Shown: positions 48,232 to 60,072, counted from the first letter of the stretch. The stretch: 64,000 nucleotides of DNA from Jackrogersella multiformis (GCA_902806575.1 CADCXD010000011.1:620001-684000); one strand, 5' to 3'. Numbers and translations: made by a program. Notes: generated by a model not told the origin, from the letters alone.

Positions 48232-50784
48232 CTACAGCGGCGGCAACTCCTCCCTGCATATCGGGCACTGGAGCCTGAACCGCATCCAGCCCTCGAGGCA
48301 AGCGCTGTGGAAGATGTGTCGGCATGGGGTAACCATGTACATTCTGCGAGCGAAGACGCCGGCGACGCCGCCGGCGGCGGGATCCTCGGCGCCGGCCCTG
48401 ACGACGGGGACCTCGAGGACCTCCCTGCAGATGGCGCAGTCGATGAAGTGGGAGTTGGTCCTCTTCCCGTCCCTATCCTTGTCCTTGCCCTCTTCGCCCG
48501 CGCGGCCGCGCTCCGGCGACGTCGGGCTGCTCGGCGTGGACACGAGGCCGATGGGGAGCCCGCCCGCCTCGATGTTGTCCTCGCGCAGCACGGGGTGGTA
48601 CTCCCACGCCTCCGGCATCCAGCCCCTGGGCACGCCGAACCTGGGCCCGAGCACCGACTGCGCGCCCAGGATCCAGATCTGGATCCAGAGCCAGCCGGCC
48701 AGGACGGCGAACGCGGTCCAGTCGGGCTCGGCGAAGGCGAAGTTGTTGGGGACGACGTAGAAGTAGGCGATGGGGAGCAGGCGCAGGACGGACTGGCCGA
48801 TGACGAAGCGCCACGAGAGCGCGCGGCGGCAGTTGCGGTAGACGTTCCGGTAGATCTGCGGGAGCCAGAGGGAGAGGTAGGCGAAGAGGAGGATGTTGAA
48901 GTATGCGGACCGGATGTTGGGCCGCCAGCTGGCGGCGGCGAGGCTGAGGAAAAGGATGCAGATGCCCATGAACAATAAACGGCCGAAGATGTTACTTAAT
49001 TGCGTTCTAATGTTTTGGGCGGTTGGGGCGGCAGTCCCTGCAGTTGCCGGGGCGGGAAGGGTAGCGTTATTGTTGTTATTCATGATCTCGTCAATTTCAG
49101 CATCAACGTCCTGGTCTGACGGGATGATGATCGGGGGAGATGCTAGTGGACGAGGAGTGGTAGATGTAGGGGTTTGGCGAGGATTAGGGGGATTGGGCGG
49201 AGTCGTATTTACGGACGCGTTCTGCCGTTCCCTCTCCCGCTCTTCCCGTCGCCATTCGGGCTCTTGCACCTTGTGTATTTCAGCTAGAAAGAATGTCCCG
49301 ACAGTCATGGATAGGAATGATACGCATGTAACACCAAGAGACGGCAGTAACGTAGTCGATGCCGAGAAACTCCACGCAGCCGCGCCAGTGAAAAGCATGC
49401 CATCGGCAAGCAGAATCATGCAGCCGGTGTAGAAACTCACACGACCTAATGTTGAAGGCGTAGAAGTCTCTCTCATCTGCAACTTGAGCAGCTGGAGTTG
49501 TCCAAACACGATCAACATAAGACTCAGAAGAAATGTGCTGACGCTGCGGAGGAAGATCTCTTGTTTTACGCCGACCATATGCTTCCAGTCGGCCGGCGGA
49601 AATGACGGGGGACCTTTCGTCTCGAGGAAGAAAGCACAATCAGGGGAGTATACAACGGCCGACATTTGAAGCCGTGGTATTCTCCGATGACCTGTGCCCT
49701 GAGGAAAACGAAGCTCGTCCTCGATATCCTGGATGGCCTTGATTACATTTTCCGGACCCGTCAGGCTGGGTTGCACTCCTAATATGTCCTGATCTAGAGG
49801 ATGAACCTGAATATACATCAGATACTCGCAATGCGGAGTAGGATTCCAAGCTTCCCCTGGCGCATCCAGAGTGGAGGTCCAGGGGTCGATCTGATCAGTA
49901 AACGTATGCTGTTCTTTCTTCTCGAGCGCCTTGTCTAGGGTCCTGTTGAGCAATGCCCGACTAGATTCGAAGAAATCCGGTCGAGTGGTAAGATGAGGTA
50001 GCCCGAAAATACCGGCGAATTTCTCGCTGGTGGTTGTGAGAAGCATCGCCCCCTGACGAGGCCAATGAACACCGTGGAGGCGCATTTCCCAGCTACTCCC
50101 GGTGCCTTCGAGATCGTCGATAGTGACTGTTCCTGATACTTCTCGGGCCTTGACTACCGCTTTCTCCAGTATCATTCTGTCTATTTCCTCCGGCTCCGTA
50201 GCAGCATCTTCGTTATCTTCGAGGCGCACCATAATCTTGCCCTCCGGACCGGTGGCGTTTCTGCCCCAGTCAGAGTTCGAGCCGGTCCATGTAACCCCTG
50301 GACTGATCTCGGTCAGGTTATAGCTCGAATGATATCTCGGCGAAGATGTGTTCGTCCTCTGCCACCAGCCGTGCACCACGCCCGTCGCATTTTGCCATAC
50401 GGGCTGTGCCGTCTCGGGAATCCCTACGGCATTTGTGCTCCACTCCTCACATCGGTCCTTAAAGCGTTGGAGGTCTTCCCAAACGTACTTATCCTCCTCC
50501 CGGAAGCCCGTCAAGTTCAAATATTTGGCATCGGTCTCATTCTCGGGTGGATTCTCGGGTTGATCCTCAGGTTTATCATCGGGCGGAGCGTCGGTAAGGC
50601 GTGGTGAGAAGTCACCCCATTGGGTACTATTCAAGATGCCGAGCGCATATCGTTGGCGCACGAGGCGGTTCTTTATTAATGTCGGGCCTGCGATGAGTCC
50701 CGGCCCTGAGTCCGGACTTGTGGCGAGCCAGAATATCAATATGATGAGGAAGATGGCGCGTACGTTATCTTGCGGCTGAGGCAT
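48232..50784 (-). CDS. DSC E3 ubiquitin ligase complex subunit 1 (Tul1-like RING protein)
   Basis: Single exon, 850 residues. A signal-anchor (AIFLIILIFWLAT, about 10-22) is followed by a large lumenal region with N-glycosylation sequons and the family-typical N-terminus. About seven hydrophobic spans follow between about 420 and 730 (for example FLLSLMLIVFG, ILLADGMLFTGAA, LLFMGICILFLSLAA and YLSLWLPQIY). The C-terminus is a RING: CAIC...CRHIFHSACLEGWM...CPIC, with the last pair at 840/843. This is the architecture of fission yeast Dsc1, Aspergillus DscA and yeast Tul1. These act in a Golgi/endosome ubiquitin ligase that activates the sterol regulator SREBP and degrades membrane proteins. 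The loop between the first Cys pair and the His is lengthened by a Gly/Ala insert. An Asn/Thr/Pro-rich loop lies near 515-600. Confidence 0.93.
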   Translation of the reverse strand: MPQPQDNVRAIFLIILIFWLATSPDSGPGLIAGPTLIKNRLVRQRYALGILNSTQWGDFSPRLTDAPPDDKPEDQPENPPENETDAKYLNLTGFREEDKYVWEDLQRFKDRCEEWSTNAVGIPETAQPVWQNATGVVHGWWQRTNTSSPRYHSSYNLTEISPGVTWTGSNSDWGRNATGPEGKIMVRLEDNEDAATEPEEIDRMILEKAVVKAREVSGTVTIDDLEGTGSSWEMRLHGVHWPRQGAMLLTTTSEKFAGIFGLPHLTTRPDFFESSRALLNRTLDKALEKKEQHTFTDQIDPWTSTLDAPGEAWNPTPHCEYLMYIQVHPLDQDILGVQPSLTGPENVIKAIQDIEDELRFPQGTGHRRIPRLQMSAVVYSPDCAFFLETKGPPSFPPADWKHMVGVKQEIFLRSVSTFLLSLMLIVFGQLQLLKLQMRETSTPSTLGRVSFYTGCMILLADGMLFTGAAAWSFSASTTLLPSLGVTCVSFLSMTVGTFFLAEIHKVQEPEWRREERERERQNASVNTTPPNPPNPRQTPTSTTPRPLASPPIIIPSDQDVDAEIDEIMNNNNNATLPAPATAGTAAPTAQNIRTQLSNIFGRLLFMGICILFLSLAAASWRPNIRSAYFNILLFAYLSLWLPQIYRNVYRNCRRALSWRFVIGQSVLRLLPIAYFYVVPNNFAFAEPDWTAFAVLAGWLWIQIWILGAQSVLGPRFGVPRGWMPEAWEYHPVLREDNIEAGGLPIGLVSTPSSPTSPERGRAGEEGKDKDRDGKRTNSHFIDCAICREVLEVPVVRAGAEDPAAGGVAGVFARRMYMVTPCRHIFHSACLEGWMRFRLQCPICREELPPL

Positions 50785-51354
50785 AGCAGATTATTATTTC
50801 CATCGTGTTTCGATAGTTGACATGGTATCTGATACCTAGGTATCTCTAGTAGAAATGCTCTATTAGAGAGCGAAGTTGATGTCGGTATCTTGTAAAAGTT
50901 TGTAGATGTTTAAAGATCAAGTTATCCGGAAAAGGCAATGGTAAAAGGTAAGTAGGTAGGTACCTAGCCTACGTAGCTTCCAAGGCTACTGTTATTAATA
51001 GGATCTAGACCCTTTCAGCTGAATCAGTTGGAGAGCTCTTACCTATCGCGCTACAGTGCACGCACCACATTAGAACCTTAGAAGGAGCTCCTATTGGCAG
51101 ATGGTAGGTACGGTTCGAACTAATCGATAAGCGTAAGGTTCCTGTATCGCCAATTTATACTAGGTATTTACCTGCCGTAAAGGTTACCTCTTTAAACCGT
51201 TATGCTCACACCTATCTAAGTATTTACCACACGCGCCGCGCAATTGACATCGCGAACACCTTCAAACACGTCTAAACAAATATAAACCCGTCGCGCATTC
51301 ACCTTGCATCCCTCAATCAATTTTCCGATCGCAAGTGCACCGTAACCCTTCACA
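50785..51354. other. Divergent promoter region between DSC1 and HSBP1
   Basis: Shared upstream region of two divergent genes. It holds TACCTAGGTA motifs (50833 and 50960) and a degenerate tRNA-like stretch (CAGTTGGAGAGC near 51024 and GGTTCGAAC near 51112) whose stems do not fold, so I do not call a tRNA. Confidence 0.5.
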
Positions 51355-51737
51355 ATGCCGTCCAACCAGACCGAGGAGACCGCCAGCAAGGAGAGCAAGG
51401 AGACGGGCAAAGTACGTGCTTCAGTCACGGCGACTTGTCGTGACCATCGTAGATTTTCTAGCTTCACTAACACCACGTAGAGCTCGGATGAGCTCACCGC
51501 TGTTGTCGAAGAGCTGCTAGACCAATTGCAGAACAAGTTCGTAACTGTGTCGACCGAGATGTTCTCCAAGAGTAAGTGCATACATACCGCGTGCATTTGA
51601 GCGCGACGGATCAAGACCTAATAGGTACTAACACCTGCATCACTACAGTGGACGACATGACACGACGCCTAGACAACCTCGAGATCGCGCTCCAGAACAC
51701 TGAGGAGAAGCTGAACGCGGAATCGAAGAAGCAGTAA
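51355..51737 (+). CDS. Heat shock factor-binding protein 1 (HSBP1)-like
   Basis: Exons 51355-51411, 51481-51571 and 51649-51737 give 78 residues. The sequence after a polar 20-residue N-terminus reads SSDELTAVVEELLDQLQNKF, then VSTEMFSKMDDMTRRLDNLE. This is the HSBP1 heptad-repeat coiled coil, close in length to the 76-residue human protein. HSBP1 trimers are known to bind the trimerisation region of heat shock factor and to influence WASH-complex assembly; the fungal role is inferred. The Met-Asp codons are completed across intron 2 (A|TG GAC). It is divergent from DSC1 and convergent with the disulfide isomerase gene, a cluster of proteostasis functions that may be chance. Confidence 0.92.
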
Positions 51738-51960
51738 GGGCGGGCAGAACGGACATGGAATTACTAGCATCATTCAGGGCATTGCGAGGCGTTGTGGAAG
51801 TATTGATACACTGTTGCGATGATTTTATGGGATGGACGGATATGGTATCTAAGGCCTAAGGCCTAGGCCAATATGACAAAGTGCGCAGCTTAAATTAAGA
51901 AACTTATTTCGTTACTCGTTACAAACGCCTGCGTCTCAATTCTTTCATCTAAGGGTTATC

Positions 51961-53174
51961 CTATAGCTCGTCCTTGCCGGTGACCTCCTCGGTGGCCTCC
52001 TCGGTGACCTTCTCGGTGACCTTCTCAGCAGCTTCCTCGACGAATTTCTTCAGGATGTTGGTCTTGCTTTGGAACTCGTCCAATTTGGACGGAGCTAGAC
52101 CACCCTTCCTGATGATGTTGTCCAGACGGGCTGACTCCTTAGCAACATAGCCCTCGTTCTGCGACAGCTTGTCGAACACCCTAAGGTAGTATTGGGCATA
52201 CTTGAATTGCGCGTCCTCGGCTAGATCGGACGCAACTTTCTTAGCTTCAGCGGCAAGATCAGCCAACTTCTCGGCACCAGCGGCATATTTCAGGGCAATG
52301 TGGTTCAGGACGTCGATAGTGCCGCCAGTCGCATCAAGGCCACCACCGGGGACGCGGTGGGTGCCGGCCTTCTCGTTGAGGAAGCTGACAAGGTCCTTCT
52401 CGGTCCGGCCGCCCGAGTAGGCTTCGGGTTCGGTTGAGCCCTTAGGGAAGAACTTGATAGTCGGGTATGAGGTAACGCCTTGCTCGTTGGCAGTTGCCTT
52501 GCTGTTCTCGGCTTCAGCATCGACCTTGGCGATAACAACACTGGGTTCGTTGATGAAGTCCTCAGCCAGGGTTTCCCAGATAGGAGCCAAAGATTTGCAG
52601 TCTGGTAAATAAATGTATGTTAGCAACTCGAGTGACCATATTGGTTAATTGACTAGTACGTACGGCCACACCAAGGAGCGGTGAAAGCAACAAATACGTT
52701 CTTATCGCCTCCAATGATCTCCTTAAAGGAAGCATCTGTTAACATGTTGACTTGGCTGGGCATCTCGAGCTTCCTCTTGGCCTTAGCACCAGTCTTTTCC
52801 GTGATAAACTTGGTCAAGCTTTCTAGATCTCGGCCGCCGTCGTAGTCGACGGGCTTGTCACTCTTGCCATCGAACCACTTCAGAGTAGGGAATCCCTGAA
52901 CCCCATATTTTCTCCCCAAGTCCTTCTCGGCGTCGGCGTCAACCTTAGCGATCTGAATATCCTTAGAGGTGGCATAAACCTGGGCTAACTCCTCGTATAC
53001 GGGGGCAAGGTTCTTGCAGTGTCCGCACCAAGGAGCGAAGAACTCGACAAGAGTGGGCTTGCCGGAATTAAGGACAACACTGTCGAAATTGGATGGGATA
53101 AGATCGAGGACTGCAGACTTGGCTGCTGCTACAGTAGCAAGCCCGGCGAGCACGAAGCTCTTGACAAGAACCAT
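51961..53174 (-). CDS. Protein disulfide isomerase, ERp38 type, with ERp29-like C-terminal domain
   Basis: Exons 53174-52664 and 52601-51961 give 383 residues. The signal peptide (SFVLAGLATVAAA) ends near 18. Two thioredoxin domains each carry the active site APWCGHCK (first near 46-53, second near 166-173). The second site's His codon is split by the only intron (C|AC). VDADAEKDLGRKYGVQGFPT and VTSYPTIKFF supply the cis-Pro loops. From about 265 to 360 a helical ERp29/Erp38 C-terminal domain follows, then a VTEKVTEEATEE repeat and the ER-retrieval tetrapeptide KDEL at the very end. It catalyses disulfide formation and isomerisation in the ER lumen. Length and order fit the fungal Erp38 family. 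Expected to be induced by the unfolded protein response; I cannot identify an element for this. Confidence 0.95.
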
Positions 53175-53891
53175 TATTGCTTTTGCTTGTTTCAGTCACG
53201 ATAACAAGTGATAACGCCACACGGGTGGTCTTTACAGTTGGAAAAATGGTACAAGTACCTATAGGATATAAAAGAAGGAGGTGGTTATATAGTTAGGTAA
53301 TGAAAAAGACGAAGGCGGAAGGGATTGAGAGGTAGGTATTGTGATTTTGCCGTGAGTGATGCTAAAGAAGACGGTAAGTGCTTTGAAATACAATGGAAAC
53401 GGAAGATGGAAGCAGAAGAAGAAGATGCCACTTTGCATCATACCTGCTAGCTCGGATTGCAGAACCTGGTAAAATCATATCTACCTAGGTACCTATCGAT
53501 AAGATGTAATTACCTAGGTACCTAGGTACTAATACATAGGTACCTAGTGTATGTGGCTTTTCTAATGCAACTTATGCAAGAACCCTGGACTTCTACGTAC
53601 CTAGTAAGGTTTACGCCACAAAATGATTGACCCCCCCCCCCCTAAGGAACCTTATTGATTGATGCGCTAATTCTTCGGAACCTTACTTCAGGTACCTACG
53701 TACTCATAACTACCCCTGCCAACCCTGACCGAAGTAGTGGACCACACACAATTTCTCACTCAACACCAAAACTTTTAAAATCTCGCCAAACTTTTCCTAA
53801 ACCGCCCGCAGCAGCTTTCCAGCAACCACAACGACTACCGACCGTCCGTGATAATCGACATCGCATATCACAACAACACAAATACGTCAAA
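53175..53891. other. Divergent promoter region between PDI and S29
   Basis: Bidirectional spacer with a cluster of CCTAGGTACCTAGGTA palindromes (53484-53530), a run of 12 C followed by TAAGG (53631-53647), and the S29 leader. No gene inside. Confidence 0.55.
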
Positions 53892-54212
53892 ATGTCTCAC
53901 GAATCCGTCTGGAACTCGCGCCCGCGCACATACGGCAAGGGCTCTCGCTCATGGTATGTCTTAATATTTTCAGGTGCTCTGTTGAAAGCGAAGGAATGAT
54001 AGCTAACGCGATTTGATGCCTTACAGCCGCGTCTGCACTCACAAGGCCGGTCTGATCCGCAAGTACGGCCTCAACATCTGCCGTCAATGCTTCCGTGAGA
54101 AGTCAGCCGACATCGGTTTCGTCAAGGTACGAATTACACATTATACCGATGATGTCTCGGATCACGAACATAAACGGCGAGGAGACTAACACCTTCTACC
54201 TAGCACCGATAA
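53892..54212 (+). CDS. RPS29: 40S ribosomal protein S29 (uS14)
   Basis: Exons 53892-53953, 54027-54126 and 54204-54212 give 56 residues, the usual length. Residues follow the family closely: MSHESVWNSRPRTYGKGSR, then CRVC and CRQC, the four cysteines of the zinc site, and GLIRKYGLNICRQCFRE. The last exon is only 9 nt: CAC CGA TAA encodes the conserved terminal His-Arg. Its acceptor CCTAG has a CTAAC branch site about 17 nt upstream. Without it the frame would run into an unrelated tail. A small subunit protein near the mRNA decoding region. Intron 1 splits the first Cys codon (TG|C). Confidence 0.96.
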
Positions 54213-55737
54213 ACGCCTTTAGGGTCGTCGCTTTTTTCCTACCACGATTTCTCTCGTCAAGCATCGTCGACGTGACTGCGGAAATGGAGTTGGGTTTTTA
54301 TTAGGAACATGGTTTCGCATTTGCCTTGAGACATCGGTACAGGCTTGCGTGGAGGGAAACGAGCAAGATGGTTCTTCAGTTCGACTAGACAGCTAGGCCA
54401 CCACGACAATGCTTACGAGAATTCGATGACAATCTTCCTTTTTTACGCACCTTGTTAATTGTGACGATTTCCCCGCCGAACCCCCTGACTGGTTTAGATG
54501 GAGGTCCAGTACCTGTGAATTGAGGATGCCAGTGCTCATGGAAGATAGCTGCGGTCCCATATAACCAGTACTGGAGACTTCGCTGGAATTCGTAAACAGA
54601 CCCCGAGGTTTCTATCTAATATTTAATTAGGAAAACCCACTGCCGGGAACGAGGCCCAAGGATTATTCGAGAATAGAGAGAAATCACATGTCCTTGTATT
54701 CTCAACCATCACGCATTGTGGTTTCCGCTTCGATATCGTCTATTAGCCCAAGCATTACGTCGCATACCGATATATGTTCAAAAGGCTTCGAGCTGCGGGT
54801 TCGTATATTCGCTGTAGCTATCAAGCTGGTTTGAGTGCCTTATTAGGGGAATCATACATACGGTAGGTAGGTATTTGTTGACGTAACTTCATGTGTCTCC
54901 CCATTCATCATTCAACCCGAAAAAGGGTATTTTTTTCGAGAGAGAGATGATGGTCTGCTATTGATTTATGAAGCTATAAATAGCACATCACTTTTATTTA
55001 CCCGTTATTTCCATGGTTATATTTCCCTTTCTTTATTTCCCCTTTATACCCGCGCCATGTGCATTGGATCTCTATGTTTCATTGTGGTCGTTTCACTGCT
55101 TTTATAGGGTATCCCAGATCTATGTTGCACAGAGACCATCGACGTTTACCTAGGTATTATATTGAAGTGGATTTTGATCCTTATTGGCTGACATATAACC
55201 ACCAGTTGGATGACTCGAAGCTGATTGGGCCGTCCAGCGTAGTAAGTTCAGGAGATCACTCGGCTTTTAATATCCAGGAGCCTACCAGCCACGCAGACGC
55301 GGACGTTGGCGCAGCTCGCATAACCATTACAACGTCACATGCGATGCCGAAATAGTATATATGATAAGCGCGACTCGTATATCTGTCAGTACATGCAGTA
55401 CATGTCAATATATGAGCAGATGTGATTAGAAAGCATGGTTATTACATGCAACATCACCCTGGTACGTAGTAGAAGGAATAATTCCCTTGCATCTGACTCC
55501 TACCTACGAGATGAAAGAACGGCACCACCGAGGTTCTAACAAAGAATCCTTAACCCGAACTTCGAGTAAAAGGAGTGGAACTTTGTTTGCTTTGTGAGGG
55601 ATATAATATGCAACCATGGATTTCACAGATCCTTACTACGAAAAGAGAGAGCGACAGAGAGATAGCCAGTTATGGCATCTTGTAGCTAATAGAACCAGCC
55701 ATTTACGTCTATCTAACTTCCACATACTTTTCTAACT
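54213..55737. other. Intergenic spacer, 1.5 kb
   Basis: 3' UTR of S29, then AT-leaning DNA up to the NRPS-like gene. A 98-codon frame at 55059-55355 has no recognised domain. TATA-like ATATAATATG lies near 55600, about 135 bp before the reductase start. Confidence 0.5.
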
Positions 55738-58700
55738 ATGGCTGGCTTCCACGAGCTTATCCCGAACGTGGTGAAGAAGAGGATAAACCAAAAGCGCCCT
55801 CTTATCAAAATTAGTCATCCCGATCGCGATCCTATCGATGTCACATTCGCTATCCTCGACAATGCCGTGAACAGGGCAGCTTGGTTCCTCACCGAAAACC
55901 TCGCCCCAGACGAGGAGACGTTCATATGGATGTCACAAAGCGACGCCCGGTACATAATATGGGCTATCGCCGCCATGAAGACCGGCAAGGTAGTGGTATT
56001 TCCGTCTCTGAGTAACCGGGTCTCGGCCAACCTCCGGCTTTTTGATACCGTTGGAGCTAAGCATATGTTCTACGGGCCCGAATCTTCGGGGACACTCGCG
56101 GAACTGATCAACAAGGCTGGCCCAACCGTAGTGGCCCGGCCGGGGTTGTTGCTCCAGGATGTTCTATCCCCTGAACCTGTTCCGGACTACCCCTTCAACA
56201 AGACCTTCGATGAGGTCAAGGACAAGCGGTTTATGGGTCTGCATACCTCTGGAACTTCAGGTTAGATATTATTTAGTTTCAATTTATTTTCTTGTTCTTA
56301 TCGGTTCATTATTTCAAATCATCTATTGTAGCTCCTGTGAAATAGGGTTTATTGAAGATGGACCTCTTATAAAAAAAATAACGGACCTCCTAAATAACAT
56401 TCTCACACATAACAGGTCATCCGAAGCCAATATGGTGGACACACGCTCACTTCGAAAACCTATTCTCGCCCTTAGAGGAGGGTGTCCTTCCTGGAGGTAT
56501 TCAAGTAGAGAGGCATACTTGCAGTACGCTCGCCAACCATGATGTGCTCATCGTCGGGTCGCAATCTCATGTAAGTCACCATACTCCTAAAACCCTACTC
56601 CCCTTCGCTTTTTCTTTAAAGAAATCCGGATTAAAACATATCCTAACTAACTAGGCCGGCGCTATGTACATAACCATGATCTCGCTGCACGCCGACATGA
56701 CCGCCATCCTCATGCACCCGGACGTTCCGGTGATCCCAGCCAACATCGCCACCGTGATCAACCAATCCGGCGCCAACAGCCTCATCTGCCCACCGGTACC
56801 CATCGAGAACATGCTCAACTTCCCGCCGGGCCTGGAAGCCCTATCCCGGCTCAAGCACGTCGGGTACGTGGGCGGGCCCATCAACCCGGTGCTCGGCGCG
56901 CAGATCGCGCAGATCACGCCGCACCTGTACAGCCTGATTGGCAGCACCGAGGGTGCGCTGCTGCACATGGACTACTCGCCCGACAGCACGAACTGGGACG
57001 CGCTGCGGTTCGTTGAGGTGGGCCAGCGCATGGAGGAGGTGTTCCCCGGGCTGTACGAGCTGGTGTTCCCCAAGACCCCCGCCGTCGAGAGGCTGTACGC
57101 GTACTTCCGCTCGTACCCGGACCTGACGGACGAATACCGCACCAAGGACCTCTTCGCGCCGGTCCCCGGTCAGCCCGGGTGGTGGCGCTTCCGCGGCCGC
57201 ACCGACAACTGGGTCGCCATGGCCAACGGGTACAAGATGGACCCCTCGGACTTCGAGGCCGTGGTGGCCGCGCACCCGGACGTGCGCGGCGTCATCGTCG
57301 GCGGCTCGCACCGCTTCCGCCTGTGCCTGCTCATCGAGCTACACGAGCACGCCGAAGCCGACGACGCGCACGAAGCCCTCGAGAAGCTCTGGCCCAAGAT
57401 CCGCGAGGCCAACCAGACCTCCCCCAAGTTCGGCCAGATCCCGCGCGAGCTGGTGCTGTTCACCGCGCGCGACAAGCCGTTCCTGCGCGCGGGCAAGGGC
57501 ACCATCCAGCGCCAGCTCACGCTGCGCGCGTACGAAGACGAGATCGACGCGCTGTATGAGAGGGTCGAGAGCGGCGTCCTGGTCAGCGATCTCGACCCCG
57601 TCGCCTCCCTGTCGCCCGCGGGGCTGGAGCCCGTGCTCACACAGCTGTTCCAGCAGGCGCTCGACGCGCCGGACGGCGACGTGCACGCCCAGACCGACGT
57701 CTTCGCCGCCGGGCTCGACTCCAACGGCGTCACCATCACCATCTCCCGCCTCAAGGCCGCGCTGCGCAACTACGGCGTCCCGGAGGAGGCCCTGCGCCGC
57801 GTCAACATCGGGCTCATGTACAGCTCCACGACCGCGCGGTCCCTAGCCGCTACGCTGTCCGCGTGCCTCGGCGACGGCACGGCGGAGCGGGAAAACACTG
57901 ACGGCGGCGTGCACGCCATGCTGGACAAATACCTCCCGCCCCTGCCCGGCCCCCACACCGGCCAGACCGTCGTGCTGACCGGCTCCACCGGCTCCCTCGG
58001 CACGTACCTCCTGTCGGCGCTGCAAGCGCGCCCGCCCGCGGAGATCGCGCGCATCGTGTGCGTGAACCGCGCGCCCGACGCCGCCGGCAAGCAAGCGTCA
58101 GCCCTCAAATCGCGGGGGCTGGCGCCTCCCGACGCGCGCGTGTCGTTCGTGTGCGCGCCCGACCTCAGCGCGCCGCACCTCGGGCTCGGCGCGCGCGACT
58201 ACGCGGCCCTCGCGTCGCAGGCCACGACCATCATCCACAACGCCTGGCCCGTCAACTTCCTGCTGCCGCTGGCCAGCTTCGAGGCCTCGGTCGCCGGCCT
58301 GGCCAACCTGCTGGAGCTCGCGCGCGCAGGCGCCCGCCGCCCCGCTTTCTTCTTCGTCAGCTCCATCTCCGCGGCTATGGCCGCCGCCCGCCGCGTCCCC
58401 GAGGAGGTCCTGGGGAACCCCGAGAGCCTGGTGCTGAGACAGGGCTACGCGCGCAGCAAGTACGTGGGTGAGCGGCTGCTGGACGCGTACGCGGCGGCGA
58501 CGGGGCGCCGCGCTGCGGTTCTGCGCGTCGGACAGGTCGCGGGCCCTGTGCGCCTCGGCGGGAGCTGGAACCGCTGGGAGTGGTTCCCGAGCCTCGTGCG
58601 CAGTTCTAAGTTTTTGGGGAAGCTGCCGCGGACGCTGGGGTCGAGTAGTCGCGTCGAGTGGGTGCCGGTTGATGAGCTGGCGAGGATTGTGCTGGAGGTT

Positions 58701-59339
58701 GTGGAGGATGTTCGGGGTGCTGGGGTTGAGAATGGGGATGGGGAGGGAGGCGAAAATGGTGATGATGGGGGTGATGGTGATGGTGATGGTATTGGTGGTG
58801 GGAGTGATAGTGGGAGCGGAAGCAGTACTAACGGCGGAGTAACGCGCTACGCAGATGGCACGCCGAAGGGCGCCAAGAAAGGCGCACGGGTATACAACCT
58901 AGTCAACCCGTCGCCAGTCGCCTTCGCGGATCTGCTCCCGGCCCTGCAAGAAAAGGGCATAGCGGCCGAGACGACGTCGTTCGAAGAGTGGATCGACGCG
59001 CTCGAGCAGAGCAGCCACGACCCCGCCGCGAGGAAGACGGCCGCGGAGGACAATCCCGCGGTCAAGTTGACGGATTTCTATAGGTCGCTTGTGCCGGGGA
59101 GTGGCGAGGGCGAGGGCGAGGGCGAGGGTAAAGGTAAGGGTAAGGGTAAGGGGGAGAATGGGGAGAACGAAACTAGTACAGAGAATGGCGATGGAGTAAA
59201 TGGTACGGGGGATGGCGGCGGAGAAGACGACTACACATGGGACGTCGATAATACCTTGCGCGCGAGTCCTACGGCGCGGGCTCTGAAGCCCGTCAATACG
59301 GAGTGGATGAAGCTGTGGGTTGATCGGTGGGGGTTCTGA
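55738..59339 (+). CDS. NRPS-like adenylate-forming reductase (A-T-R)
   Basis: Exons 55738-56260, 56416-56570 and 56655-59339 give 1120 residues. Adenylation domain (about 1-530): HTSGTSG|HPKPIWW (A3 core, split by intron 1), GSTEG (322-326), YRTKDLF, the RGRTDNW hinge, and GKGTIQR supplying the A10 lysine. Carrier domain: FAAGLDSNG with phosphopantetheine serine S582. Reductase domain from about 660: NADPH loop TGSTGSLGTYLL (G669-G675), FFVSSIS and GYARSKYVGER (Y824, K828) of the extended short-chain dehydrogenase type. There is no condensation domain, so one acid is activated, loaded and released as an aldehyde or alcohol. The A3 motif deviates from the usual TSGTTGxPK. Two Gly/Asp/Glu-rich simple-sequence inserts (about 914-956 and 1042-1085) lie in the reductase part. 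The exon is very GC-rich. The substrate cannot be predicted by eye. It is convergent with an MFS transporter. Confidence 0.9.
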
Positions 59340-60072
59340 TGATGAGGTAGCGTTGATGTATCTGTCGTGATCAAGTACCTACCTACCTAGGTAGTGATAT
59401 AGGATAAGGGGGATTTCGTGACTGTGTTTGTGGGATGATATATGTAAGCGTACCTAGGTATATAACAGGTTCCGTCGCCTTTGAAAAATAATTCAGAATG
59501 AACTCGATATATCTGATACTTAGTGAACCTTCTCCTATTCGTAGAAACATCGGACTAGATACAATGGCCTACCAATCTTATGCAGACGCTCCAAGGTTAC
59601 CTACATATAAGTAGCTCGTATTTGGTCATCGTAAAATCCATTCAAATTCGTTCTATTACTCTATTATGCAAAGCCATCTAAAGGTATCTGGCGTCTAGTC
59701 TAATTAATGGCAGGTGTCCAAGGCATATATCTGTACCTGTGTCTAAGATACGCCGGATATAGACAGCCTTCTAAGCCGATGGCTCCCTTCTTATATCCAA
59801 AGAGCGCCTTGCTTCTTCCGTCTATAACTGATACCTGACCTCATGCATAATGCTGACAACGCTTGTATCATTGTGCTCCTTAGACCTTGAGCCCGATTCA
59901 TGATGTTTGCGATCGGGCTGCTGGGTTACTCTTCGAGGTGACTGGTACGATGCGACGCTACCACCATTGGCACGGCACACTGCAGGTTGGTGTTCATACG
60001 TCCCCTATACGTCCCCAGTCAAGAGAGTCCACGTCTCACGCATTGAACCCTCGCGGCCACACCCACTCGATT
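59340..60072. other. Convergent spacer between the NRPS-like gene and the MFS transporter
   Basis: 3' regions of both genes, with CCTAGGTAG palindromes at about 59386 and 59452. No gene is supported. Confidence 0.55.

Noticed and set aside
51010..51125. tRNA-like words (CAGTTGGAGAGC and GGTTCGAAC)
   Set aside because: No acceptor, anticodon or T stem can be formed between them, so chance similarity or extreme decay is more likely than a tRNA gene.
57170..57769. Minus-strand 199-codon frame within the NRPS-like gene
   Set aside because: Antisense shadow of the GC-rich adenylation and carrier coding sequence.
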